This document shows, piece after piece, positions 1-8,239 of a stretch of DNA of 64,000 nucleotides. The stretch lies in assembly GCF_000372725.1 (NCBI RefSeq), contig NW_005201327.1, positions 84,313-148,312 on the forward strand, given 5' to 3'. Origin of the DNA: Emiliania huxleyi CCMP1516 (taxonomy: Eukaryota > Haptophyta > Isochrysidales > Noelaerhabdaceae). Made by a program: the position numbers and the translations under genes. The stretch's first letter is position 1. Each line of letters opens with the position of its first letter. A model generated the notes under the pieces. The model did not search any database. It saw only the letters and a program-made list of their open reading frames with translations, and was not told the DNA's origin.

Positions 1-570
1 GGGGTTGCCCAGCTCCGCGGAGAAGACGCCGCCGCCTCCCGCCGCCGGCATCTCAAAGTACGAGGCGCCGCCGCGCGAGGCGGACAGCTCGCACACGCAG
101 CGCACCTGCACGGAGCACGCGTCGGCGCCGGTGCGAGCGAGGGCGTCGAGCTGCGCCTGCGCCGCGTCGGCCGAGCGCCAGTCGTCGTCGTCGCAAAAGA
201 GGATGGCGTCCGTGCCCGACAAGCTGCACAGCTCGAGCGCGAGGTTGCGCTTGAGCCGCAGGCACACGCGGCCCGACGCGTCTGGAGGCACGGCGACGTA
301 CCGCACGGCGACGTGGCCCTCCGCGACGGCGCTGTCGGCGCCGCACAGCCGCGCTCGATCCACGCCGCAGACGGCGGCTCGCACGTACGGCCAGCCCGCT
401 GCGTCCGGGCCGTCGTCGAGCACGAGGACCTCGAGTGCCGTCGCCGAGGAGACGCGCTGCGCCGCCGCCGCGCGGACAGCGCGCTCCAGCAGCGGCGCCC
501 GCTCCGGGCGGCGGCGCGTGGCCGTGAGGACGACGACCGTGAGCCTGCGGGGAGGGAAGTCCACCGCCAT
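1..570 (-). CDS. glycosyltransferase-like protein, partial (C-terminus beyond window)
   Basis: The frame is open from an ATG at 570 down to base 1 with no stop, so this is the N-terminal 190 residues of a longer protein. Near the start is a beta strand of the form L-T-V-V-V-L-T-A-T, followed about 35 residues later by V-L-V-L-D-D-G. A second acidic motif, F-C-D-D-D-D-W, lies near residue 130. Together these are the layout of a GT-A fold nucleotide-sugar glycosyltransferase (GT2-like): Rossmann strand, first Asp pair, then a DxD-type metal site. R-L-K-R-N-L-A-L before the acidic motif also fits. No signal peptide or membrane segment is visible. Donor and acceptor cannot be inferred. The family call is by motif only; the start is the first ATG in a frame with no earlier candidate. 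Confidence 0.6.
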   Translation of the reverse strand, partial: MAVDFPPRRLTVVVLTATRRRPERAPLLERAVRAAAAQRVSSATALEVLVLDDGPDAAGWPYVRAAVCGVDRARLCGADSAVAEGHVAVRYVAVPPDASGRVCLRLKRNLALELCSLSGTDAILFCDDDDWRSADAAQAQLDALARTGADACSVQVRCVCELSASRGGASYFEMPAAGGGGVFSAELGNP

Positions 571-958
571 ATGTGCGCAGCTTTTCTTTTTTCGTCGCGC
601 TGTTTTTCTTCCACGCGCCCCTTCCCCTCCTTTTCCAAAATCCTGTGAGGTTCTCAACACACCCTGGTTTGGTACCCCGTTTTATTTCTTTCTTTCTCTA
701 GCTTTACCTTTCTCTTCTCTTTCTTGTTGCCAAGCCCAAATCCCAAACCACATTTTCCCTTATGGCGATTTTTTATTTCCGCCGACCTGGACGTCCAGTT
801 TGTGGCCCTGTCTCTCGCTCGGGTGATCCGCCGCCGCTGCCGCCGCTGCATGCCGCAAGGGCTCGAAGCCTTCCACGAAGAAGCATCCGCCGCCCCGCCC
901 AGTCTTCTGCGCGCACCGATGGATTGACAGACTCGCAACCTGCGCGGCCACAGGAACG
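571..958. other. intergenic, divergent promoter region
   Basis: About 390 bases between two divergently oriented genes. The part next to 570 is pyrimidine-rich with many TTTCTTTC runs. No convincing ORF, RNA gene or repeat was seen. It presumably carries both promoters. Confidence 0.4.
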
Positions 959-1870
959 ATGCCCTACCTCGGTGCCAGTTTTGATGACGCCACGCAAGCC
1001 GCGCTGGCGGAAGCCGCCGACCGCTTTGCCGCTAATTCGCCCTTTGAGAAGGATCAGACGCGGCCCTTCCACATCCCACTCATTGGCGGGCTGCACGTCT
1101 ACACGCGCGACGAGATCAGCAACGCCGTCGAGGCTGGCAGCCAGGCCGCCTCCGACGCCATCGAGGGCCGGTTCGTCCGATGGGAGGCGAGCCCGCGCGG
1201 CCGCCTCCGCGTCGTGGTCTCGCTCAAGAGCCACGACGGCCTCGAGCGCATCCGCTGGCTGCTGCCGCGCGGCAAGGAGTGGCGCGACGAGAAGTACGTG
1301 GACGTCGGCTCGCTCTCCGAGGTGAGTCGGTCGGAGAGGGACGCCTTTCTCGAGGCGGCCGCTGCGGCCTTCCCCATCACGGAGAGCAGCTGCTTTGCTT
1401 GCCGCGCGCTCGACTACGTCGAGCTGCCAAAGAAGCCGCCGGCCTCGCGCGGCAAGCGCCGCGCCAAGCTCGCGGAGTCTGTGGCTCGCATCGTCGTCAG
1501 GGAGGACGCGATGGCCATCTCCCTCGACGACCTGATCAAGGAGCGCAAGGCCAAGGGCGGCCTCAAGAAGCCCGCTCCGAGCAACGGCTCGCAGCTCAAC
1601 CCTGACGCGGCCGTTTTCGTCCCTGGCGCCGCGGCCAAGCTGCCGCGCGCCACGACGCCCAGCGGCCGGAACAGGGCGGTGCGACCCGGTGCGCTCGTCA
1701 CGGCGGGCCCGCTTGGCCCGCCGGCCATCCGACGCCAGCACGCGCGGAGGCAGCAGCCGACGGCTCCGAAGGAGCGGGTGGGGAAGGGCCCCATGAGCGG
1801 CGGCCCGATCCGAAAGAAGCGGGCGAATGGAATGCAGCGGGCCTCTGGCGCGGCGTTGATTCGCCCGTAA
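959..1870 (+). CDS. predicted RNA-associated protein with UAP56-binding-like motif
   Basis: A single-exon 303-residue protein starting at ATG 959. The N-terminal ~150 residues have a compact fold-like pattern including F-H-I-P-L-I-G-G-L, which weakly recalls the degenerate HxTx strand of 2H-phosphoesterase domains, and a cysteine pair C-F-A-C near residue 150. At about residues 186-199 the sequence reads I-S-L-D-D-L-I-K-E-R-K-A-K-G. This closely resembles the UAP56-binding motif (S-L-D-D-I-I-K) of mRNA-export adaptors such as ALYREF and UIF/FYTTD1. The C-terminal 90 residues are basic, disordered and Arg/Gln/Pro-rich, as in those adaptors. Seen: the motif and basic tail. Inferred: an mRNA export or packaging role. 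The N-terminal domain assignment is weak. Confidence 0.6.
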   Translation: MPYLGASFDDATQAALAEAADRFAANSPFEKDQTRPFHIPLIGGLHVYTRDEISNAVEAGSQAASDAIEGRFVRWEASPRGRLRVVVSLKSHDGLERIRWLLPRGKEWRDEKYVDVGSLSEVSRSERDAFLEAAAAAFPITESSCFACRALDYVELPKKPPASRGKRRAKLAESVARIVVREDAMAISLDDLIKERKAKGGLKKPAPSNGSQLNPDAAVFVPGAAAKLPRATTPSGRNRAVRPGALVTAGPLGPPAIRRQHARRQQPTAPKERVGKGPMSGGPIRKKRANGMQRASGAALIRP

Positions 1871-2821
1871 GCCCATGCCTTCGCCGACACGAGACGAGCG
1901 ACGCCGCCGGGAGAGCGGAGACGTGGCTGGCCCGTGGGGACCGAGAGACTGACCTGACGTGACTTGCGTTGTTGAGGGTTTCTTGTGCCGGATGATGACG
2001 GCCGATGTTTGTTTGCTGTTGGTTTGCTTTTCTTCTTTCTTTTTTCGATTTTAATAGGTACTTTCTTTTCTTTTCAGTCCCGTGCCTTTTCACACGGGGA
2101 CAGGCGCGGCGCCGCCCTGACGTGCAACGACAAAGCCGCTGCTTGTCACCTTGCTTGTCACGTCGCAATCACACCGGGCGTGCCACCTTTGCGTGAGCGC
2201 GACACAGTTTTTCATGCCTGAACTTGGAGCACTTGGAGTGCAGTCGGTAACCTCAAACCTGAAGAAAAGAATTTAAACAAAACAACTCCCTCTCACAGCA
2301 GACAGGCTCGACACAGGTGCGGACTGGCGCGTGCTAGCACTATCACAGGCAATGCAACCGGAGCCGCCTAAGCGACTCCGGTAAGCACGGCAATGCACTT
2401 AGCGCCGTGCACAATGCCGCTCTCCCCGCACGCTAGCTCGTTCACCGTCCACGCCACGGCGGCGTGGAGAACGACAGACAAGCGCTGCATCTGCAGCCCG
2501 TGCCAGTTCTTGGTGGTCCATGTGACCTCATCGAGGTGGTGGCAAGCAAACTCCACCCAAAAATGTGCATTTTGTGGCCATGATCGCCTGCAGCACATAT
2601 CGCCTCTGCCCATCGCGGAGCCCAAACCCTCGTCTCAGAGCCGATACTGCGACTCGTCGCTCGGAAGGGGACCGGTCTAGGCCTGAGTAGGTGCTATCAG
2701 TGGGCTACATGCCGCTTGCCGCGGCTCCTAGGTCGACGAAACGCTCGCGCTTCACCCTCCCCCCCTCTGACGATAGGTGCCTGCGTCGCGCGCTCACCGG
2801 CAAAGAAGCACACGGCGGGCG
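1871..2821. other. intergenic with dispersed-repeat fragments
   Basis: No supported gene. Bases 2264-2480 are recognisable repeat sequence (listed separately). The rest is unremarkable, with a T-rich stretch at about 2020-2080. Confidence 0.4.
2264..2480 (+). repeat. dispersed element A copy with downstream extension
   Basis: Begins AAAAGAATTTAAACAAAACA, continues with a CTCTCACAGCAGACAGGCTC segment and GACACAGGTGCGGACTGGCG. The same string recurs at 34412. The following ~130 bases (GGAGCCGCCTAAGCGACTCC, CACTTAGCGCCGTGCAC) match, inverted, the region 62090-62210, so both belong to one longer repeat family. Confidence 0.7.
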
Positions 2822-3106
2822 ATGGCGGCGCGCGGCGACGCTTCTGGAAGGTCGCTCACATACCCATCATCACCACAACGCCGTAGGCGGGTCGAGACTG
2901 CCCGGGCGGCGCTGCCCATCGCCGCAACTGGGCGGCTGGTGGCGGCGCAGACGACGTTTGTCCACCAGCCGCCCCCGCGCCCCGCGCCCCAGGCTCAGCC
3001 CGTGGGCGCCACGGCGGCAGTCGGTAGGCGAGGGGGGAGAGGGGGGCGTGGTCGTGGCGGGCGGGGCGGGCGGGGCGGGCGGGGCGCGGCCAGGGTTCGT
3101 GAGTGA
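2822..3106 (+). CDS. possible small RGG-box protein, possibly truncated by a repeat
   Basis: An open frame from ATG 2822 encodes about 94 residues: a basic N-terminus, a Pro/Gln middle and a C-terminal run of R-G-G and R-G repeats typical of RGG RNA-binding tails. The frame ends a few codons after the start (3092) of a repeat that has an inverted copy at 22749-22855, so the natural 3' end may have been replaced by the repeat. GC-rich DNA often yields RGG-like frames by chance, so confidence is low. Confidence 0.3.
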   Translation: MAARGDASGRSLTYPSSPQRRRRVETARAALPIAATGRLVAAQTTFVHQPPPRPAPQAQPVGATAAVGRRGGRGGRGRGGRGGRGGRGAARVRE

Positions 3107-3197
3107 AATTTCACCCTTTCACTTTCACATGTGAATTCATGTGAATTTCACATGAAACGTTTCGGCCGCCCCCGTTTCACTGAAAATTTCACAAGTT
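3092..3197 (+). repeat. dispersed repeat R1, copy 1 (internal palindromes)
   Basis: Contains TTCGTGAGTGAAATTTCACC, nested CATGTGAATTC / GAATTTCACATG palindromes, GAAACGTTTCGGCCGCC and GAAAATTTCACAAGTT. The reverse complement of the whole block is present at 22749-22855 with only small differences. Each copy lies near a 180-bp satellite array. Confidence 0.85.
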
Positions 3198-3228
3198 TGC
3201 ATCCAAACGCGGTGAAAGCGACGAAGTC

Positions 3229-3812
3229 GCCGCCGCCCCTACACCGCCGCCGCCGCCCTCCCGAGGCCAGATAATAGCCCAAGTCGAAGAGTGCGCGCCG
3301 CCCTCGGTATCTGGGTGGCAGGCGGGACTAGTGAGGCACGCCAGAGCACGGCCGGGGGCGCGAGCCGCCATCTTGGACTGTGAGGCGAGTATTTGCCACC
3401 GGGAGCTCGCCGCCGCCCCTACACCGCCGCCGCCGCCCTAACGAGGCCAGATAATAGCCCAAGTCGAAGAGTGCGCGCCGCCCTCGGTATCTGGGTGGCA
3501 GGCGGGACTAGTGAGGCACGCCAGAGCACGGCCGGGGGCGCGAGCCGCGCCATCTTGGACTGTGAGGCGAGTATTTGCCACCGGGAGCTCGCCGCCGCCC
3601 CTACACCGCCGCCGCCGCCCTCCCGAGGCCAGATAATAGCCCAAGTCGAAGAGTGCGCGCCGCCCTCGGTATCTGGGTGGCAGGCGGGACTAGTGAGGCA
3701 CGCCAGAGCACGGCCGGGGACGCGAGCCGCCATCTTGGACTGTGAGGCGAGTATTTGCCACCGGGAGCTCGCCGCCGCCCCTACACCGCCGCCGCCGCCC
3801 TCCCGAGGCCAG
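3229..3812 (+). repeat. 180-182 bp tandem satellite array (about 3.2 units)
   Basis: Successive units start with GCCGCCCCTACACCGCCGCC at 180-182 bp spacing and run through an ATAATAGCCCAAGTCGAAGA segment and GCCATCTTGGACTGTGAGGC. A related array, on the opposite strand, occupies 21005-21970. Because 180 is divisible by three, the array gives long open frames that are not genes. Confidence 0.95.
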
Positions 3813-4225
3813 GGGGTGATATGGATTTCATACACGCCGAGCGCGCAGGCGCGACACATCGGAGACAATAAGGGGATCCCGGATTTACGCCCTTCCCCTT
3901 CGAAGTAGGGTACCACCCTACTATTTAGGGTGGGCTCCGGCGCCCGCGCCCGCATCGCCCCCAGATGGCAAGCGGAGCCTACCCAACAGAGTTTCCTCGA
4001 AAAAATCGCCTGGAAATTCTTTGAGAGCGCCTTCGTTGTTAATACCTTAATACAAACGGATGGTCACTTCCTGCAGTCACATCACACGTACACACCCACA
4101 CCGTACCGCACCCCGCGCCCGCGCGCCCCCTCGCCCCGCCTAGGTTGGAAGGAGGTGGAACAGCCCGAGGAAAGGAGCGACCAAACACGCGTATGGGAGG
4201 TTTGCCGGGCGTTTCTCACTTTCCG
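3813..4225. other. intergenic spacer
   Basis: No gene seen. Near 3907-3925 is a short imperfect palindrome (AGTAGGGTACCACCCTACT). Confidence 0.35.
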
Positions 4226-4350
4226 GAGCAGCACCAAGGTTCCGGCTTCGTTGATTCTTTTTCGCACCTGTGTCGAGCCTGTCTGCTGTGAGCGAGAGTT
4301 GTTGTGTTTAATTCTTTTTCTCGCACAAAACATAAAATTCTTTTTCTCGC
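4226..4350 (-). repeat. dispersed element A copy, inverted, next to RCC1 gene start
   Basis: CACCTGTGTCGAGCCTGTCT followed by GCTGTGAGCGAGAG and two AATTCTTTTTCTCGC runs is the reverse complement of the element A core. It ends only about 5 bases before the F-box/RCC1 start codon, so it forms the 5' leader or promoter of that gene. Confidence 0.75.
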
Positions 4351-4355
4351 GATAC

Positions 4356-5459
4356 ATGTCCAAACCGCCGCGCCGCCGCTCGCGCCGCCTCGCCACCGCC
4401 GCCGCCGCCGCGCCCTCGGCAGACACGCCGCCGCCCGCCCGCCTCCTCGACCTCCCCACGGACCTCCTCGTGCGCGCCCTCTCTCGCTGCGACCCCGCCG
4501 ACATCGCTCGTGTCACGGCCGTCTCCCTCGTCTTTCACGCCTCGCTTGCGGTGGAGGCCATCCGCTTGTGGGCGCAAGAACGCGGCTACCAGCTGCCGGC
4601 GCAGCCAGAGGGCGAGGGCTGCGCCGTGCGGTGGCTGTGCTATTCGGCGTTGCTGTGCAAGTCCAACCCGCCGGCGAGGGCGACGGCAGGCGACCGGCAC
4701 AGCGTCTTCATCGACGGCGAGGGGCGGCTCTCGTCGTGCGGCTCGGCTCAAGAGCTCCTCGGCCACGGTGAGGGCGTGACGCGGCTCAACACGCCGACCC
4801 GCCTCCCTTCTCCGCTGGGTGGCGAGCGCGCCGTGAGCGTGTCGGCTGGAGCACTCCACAGCCTCGCCATCACCGCCGACGGTGCCGCCTGGAGCTGGGG
4901 CTATGGAGGCGGGGGCCGGCTGGGCCACGGCGACGAGCAGCGCCAGCTGCTGCCGAAGAAGATCGAGGCGTTGGCTGGGCAGCGCGTCCTCGCCGTGTCG
5001 GCTGGAGGAGCGCACAGCCTCGCCCTCACCGCCGACGGAGCCGTCTGGAGCTGGGGCCACGGTGGCTGGGGCCGGCTGGGCCACGGCGACCAGCAGAACG
5101 ATCTGCTGCCGAAGAAGATCGAGGCGTTCGCTGGGCGGCGCGTCCTCGCCGTGTCGGCTGGAGGAGCGCACAGCCTCGCCCTCACCGCCGACGGAGCCGT
5201 CTGGAGCTGGGGTTGGGGATGCTTTGGCCGGTTAGGCCACGGCGACGAGCAGAACCAGCTGCTGCCGAACATGGTCGAGGCCTTTGCTGGCCAGCGCGTC
5301 GTCGCTACCTCGGCGGGAGGCTACCACAGCATCGCTGTCACCGCCGACAGCGCCGTCTTTACCTGGGGCGAGGGCGAAGACGCCTGCCTAGGCCACGGAG
5401 AGGACGAGTCGAACCAGCTGCTGCCGAAGAAGATCGAGACGTGGGCGCCGGGGCAGTGA
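4356..5459 (+). CDS. F-box/RCC1-repeat protein
   Basis: ATG 4356 gives a single-exon 367-residue protein. After an Arg/Ala-rich N-terminus, residues ~28-75 (L-L-D-L-P-T-D-L-L-V-R-A-L, then V-S-L-V-F-H-A-S-L) form an F-box-like helix bundle. The remainder contains at least four RCC1 blades. Each has the core H-S-L-A-(I/L)-T-A-D-G-A, W-S-W-G and G-R-L-G-H-G-D. Proteins of this type may be substrate receptors of SCF-type ubiquitin ligases or simple beta-propeller scaffolds; which applies here is inference. Neighbouring blades are nearly identical at DNA level, suggesting recent internal duplication. The ATG was chosen over the upstream open frame because the bases before it are dispersed repeat. 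Confidence 0.85.
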   Translation: MSKPPRRRSRRLATAAAAAPSADTPPPARLLDLPTDLLVRALSRCDPADIARVTAVSLVFHASLAVEAIRLWAQERGYQLPAQPEGEGCAVRWLCYSALLCKSNPPARATAGDRHSVFIDGEGRLSSCGSAQELLGHGEGVTRLNTPTRLPSPLGGERAVSVSAGALHSLAITADGAAWSWGYGGGGRLGHGDEQRQLLPKKIEALAGQRVLAVSAGGAHSLALTADGAVWSWGHGGWGRLGHGDQQNDLLPKKIEAFAGRRVLAVSAGGAHSLALTADGAVWSWGWGCFGRLGHGDEQNQLLPNMVEAFAGQRVVATSAGGYHSIAVTADSAVFTWGEGEDACLGHGEDESNQLLPKKIETWAPGQ

Positions 5460-5482
5460 TGAGAAGGGCGAAAGGCGCCCAA

Positions 5483-5625
5483 ACATGGCTTCGTTTTTCT
5501 TGTTCTCGCGATGTCCACCCCGCGCCGCCGCTCGCGCCGCCTCGCCGCCTCCGCCGCCGCCGCTCCCTCGCCAAGCACGCCGCCGCCCGCCCGCCTCCTC
5601 TTGTCCTCTGTCCTCAACGCCCCTC
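5483..5625 (+). pseudogene. truncated duplicate of the 5' end of the F-box/RCC1 gene
   Basis: About 25 bases after the RCC1 stop, the leader (CTTGTTCTCGCGATGTCC) and first ~35 codons of the same gene reappear (start at 5511: M-S-T-P-R-R-R-S-R-R-L-A). Similarity stops at the P-P-A-R-L-L codons and no F-box or RCC1 blades follow. This is a partial tandem duplication, most likely non-functional. Confidence 0.7.
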
Positions 5626-6986
5626 ATGCTGGGACACGGGTGTGTGGACTGTGTGTGTGTCTCGCGCACAAACTAGTACGGCTTAGCCTAAAGTTTTGGT
5701 TTAAAGGCTTTACACCAACATCGGTTCATCGGCACGGTTAGAAAAGAAAGTGTTGGCCACCGGGCGCTCGCGATGACCGATGTGACGGTAAAGTTTGGCA
5801 CCAGGGCAAAGGGCGCGTCTGGCCCGCAGCTCGCCGGCGACGTGGGCGGCGTGGCGAGGGCTTGCGGCGAAGCAGGCGCGGGGGAGGAGGGGGATCGAGG
5901 CGAGGAGGGCGGCTTCGGCACGAGCGCGGCGGGCGACGCGGTTGAAGAAGTTGACGACCCACAGGCTGGTGGCAGAGCCAACTTCCGGCTCGGCCGCCGC
6001 CCCGGGAGGCGGAGGCGTGCCATCCGCGGTGACGCGCTCGGGCTGCTCCTAGCGGAGCCCTGCCCGCTTCCGCTCGACTCGCTCACTGCTCGGGTGGTCG
6101 CTCCATCGCTCCGGTCGTCAAGGATGAGCGCATCTGCGGGTGGCTGCGGCCGCTTCTTGGGGTGGTGTAAGAGGGTGCGTTTGCTCCAGTGTGATGGACC
6201 GTCCGTCACGGTTGGAGATTTTAGGGGTCGTGGAGTGTGCCACACACTGTTGTGTGGTGTTTTTGCCGAAGAGGGGGCGCGTAGACCGTAGTGCCTGGAT
6301 CTCCGAGCGCTCGACGCACGCGCGAGACCCCCGGGACGAGCCGCCGGCCCGCCGGGACCTGTCCTCGCCGACGACGCGAAAAGCGCGAGGCCAGGCGTGG
6401 AGGTTACACCATACACGTCCGCGCGAGAGAGCCCCTCTCCCCTTGTTCCCCATTAGAGCCGACGATCGAAGATCAAGGTCAAGATACAGATACAGATCGC
6501 CGATGAAGATGCACATCGATTCCGGGACCGGCATTCGAGAGCAACTCAAATCGGCTCTACGTATGCCGCATTAAGCTACAAGTATACGATCGTACGTACG
6601 CGAGAGAAGCCTCGAGGCGAAGGCCGAAGCTTTGGTGTTTGGAGATTGTGGACTTCAATCTTCACATCTTTCTGCAGGCATTCTGTGCTTTCTGAGCACT
6701 GAGGTGTGAGGCGCTCTCACAACCTCTCATCCTCTCTCTCAGTCTCTAAGGAAAAGGAGGCAAGTCGGCCGAAGAGTTTTGTAAGGGAAGAATATAACGA
6801 ACTCATACGACACATGCGAAACTGTACGTTTACCCGACGCCCCTCCCACAGCGTACACATAGGTACAAGACGTTAGAGCTCATCGATCGGGCTATCGCGT
6901 ATTGACCATCGTCGTGGGGGGCGGCTGCTGGCAGACCGCTCGTCCGCCGCGCCCCTCCCGTTCACCGCTGGCAGAGCGCGCTCTGG
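5626..6986. other. no clearly supported gene
   Basis: Overlapping open frames exist on both strands at about 5690-6420, but none has a recognisable domain and composition does not favour either strand. A minus-strand frame at about 5750-5980 has protein-like character without a start codon, so a gene remnant is possible. From 6420 the sequence becomes less GC-rich and featureless. Confidence 0.3.
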
Positions 6987-8134
6987 TCAAATCACGCCGT
7001 GCTCACGCCACACCAGCTTGCAGCCTATCTGCTTGCCCTTGGCCTCCTTTTGCTGCGCGGCCTGCAGCGCCTGCCGCAGCCGCTCGAAGGGCTTGTTCGA
7101 GCCGTACGAGTAGAAGACCTCCTCGCCGGGCTCAATCTGCCGCGTGGCGAGAAGCACCGGCCGCACGACGGCGAGGTCGGCGACGGCCTTCCCGACGGCG
7201 GCGGGCTTGACGAAGGCGAGCAGCGCGTTCGTGCGCCGCTTGTCGCGAGGGTCGTTGGCCATCGCGCCCGCGCCGAAGCCCCACGCGGCTGCGCCGGCCA
7301 GCGGCACGTGGCACCCGTCCGCTGACGGGTTGGCGGGGTTCGCGCGGATGGCGTCGGCGTACGGCTTGCCGTTGACGAGCGCGCCGCCCGCGTTCGGCAG
7401 CCGGACGATGTAGGACGCGTCCGCCTGCGGCGACGTGTCATGGGACGTGTCCTGGACGTGTCGCGGCCGCGTCGTGGACGCGTCGTGGACGTGTCCGGGG
7501 ACGACGGCAGGGGCGGGCGCCTCGGGCGCCATCTCCTCCTTGTACAGCAGCGAGCCGTGGTACGTCGAGACCACCTCGCCCGGCTGCACGCGCTCGCGCG
7601 CAAAGAGGCCGAGCCCCGCCGCCTCGCCGAGCGTGGATGGCCGCACCTGGAGGGATGGGGAGGGATGGGGAGGGATGGGGAGGGATGGGGAGGGATGGGG
7701 AGAGATGGGGAGAGATGGGGAGAGATGGGGAGAGATGGGGGGAGATGGGGAGAGATGGGGAGAGATGGGGAGAGATGGGGGGAGATGGGGAGAGATGGGG
7801 AGAGATGGGGAGAGACGGGGAGATCGCCGAGCGTGGACGGCCGCACCTCCACCCGCCCGTCCGCCAGCGTCCCGACCTCGCGGTGCCCGAGCGCGGCGAG
7901 GGGGCAGCGCCCCTCCGTCCCATACCCGCCCGCCCCGCCCCCCCCTCCGCCGCCTCCCCCTCCGCCGCCCCTTGCACCGCCGGCCCCTCCGCCGCCAGCC
8001 CCTCCGCCGCCAGCCCCTCCGCCGCCAGCCGCCGCCTCGTCCCTCGGCTGGCGGCCGCGCACCGCCACCGCCACCGCGGAGGCGGCGGCGGCGGCCGTCG
8101 CGCGACGGTGCTGCTGCGGCGGCGCTGCGGCCAT
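6987..8134 (-). CDS. SET-domain protein (putative lysine methyltransferase), 2 exons
   Basis: Exon 1 is 8134-7847 (ATG at 8134) and exon 2 is 7646-6987, giving 315 residues. Exon 1 is Gly/Ala-rich linker. Exon 2 starts V-R-P-S-T-L-G-E-A-A-G-L-G-L-F-A and ends with G-A-G-A-M-A-N-D-P and E-V-F-Y-S-Y-G. These are the N-SET strand, the substitute for the N-H-S/C motif, and the terminal Y-x-Y/G of SET domains. Family members methylate lysines; the substrate here is unknown. The GT-AG intron (7647-7846) is flanked by a 25-nt near-perfect direct repeat of coding sequence and filled by a 10-bp minisatellite; splicing restores frame. A Thr/Arg/His-rich insert within SET (about 27 codons, 7435-7525) could be a further in-frame intron. 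Confidence 0.8.
7651..7826 (+). repeat. 10-bp minisatellite inside the SET gene intron
   Basis: About 17 tandem copies of (G/A)GGGATGGGG / AGAGATGGGG, period 10. On the coding (minus) strand this is CCATCTCTCC-type pyrimidine-rich sequence that ends in the intron acceptor. Confidence 0.95.
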
Positions 8135-8239
8135 GGCCTACACGGGGCGGTCCCCTCTTCATTTCGCCGTCTCTAGCCGGCGCACGAGAGTAGCCACGTC
8201 GGCGCGCACTAGCTCACCTCCGTGTCCCAGTCCGCTCTC

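Noticed and set aside
3393-3955. Long frames on both strands over the first satellite array
   Set aside because: Same satellite, same reason.
5688-6416. 242-codon minus frame and 172-codon plus frame
   Set aside because: No domain and mutually antisense; a gene remnant is possible but not supportable.
7651-7826. CRISPR-like array
   Set aside because: It is a contiguous 10-bp minisatellite with no spacers; no CRISPR array was seen anywhere in the window.
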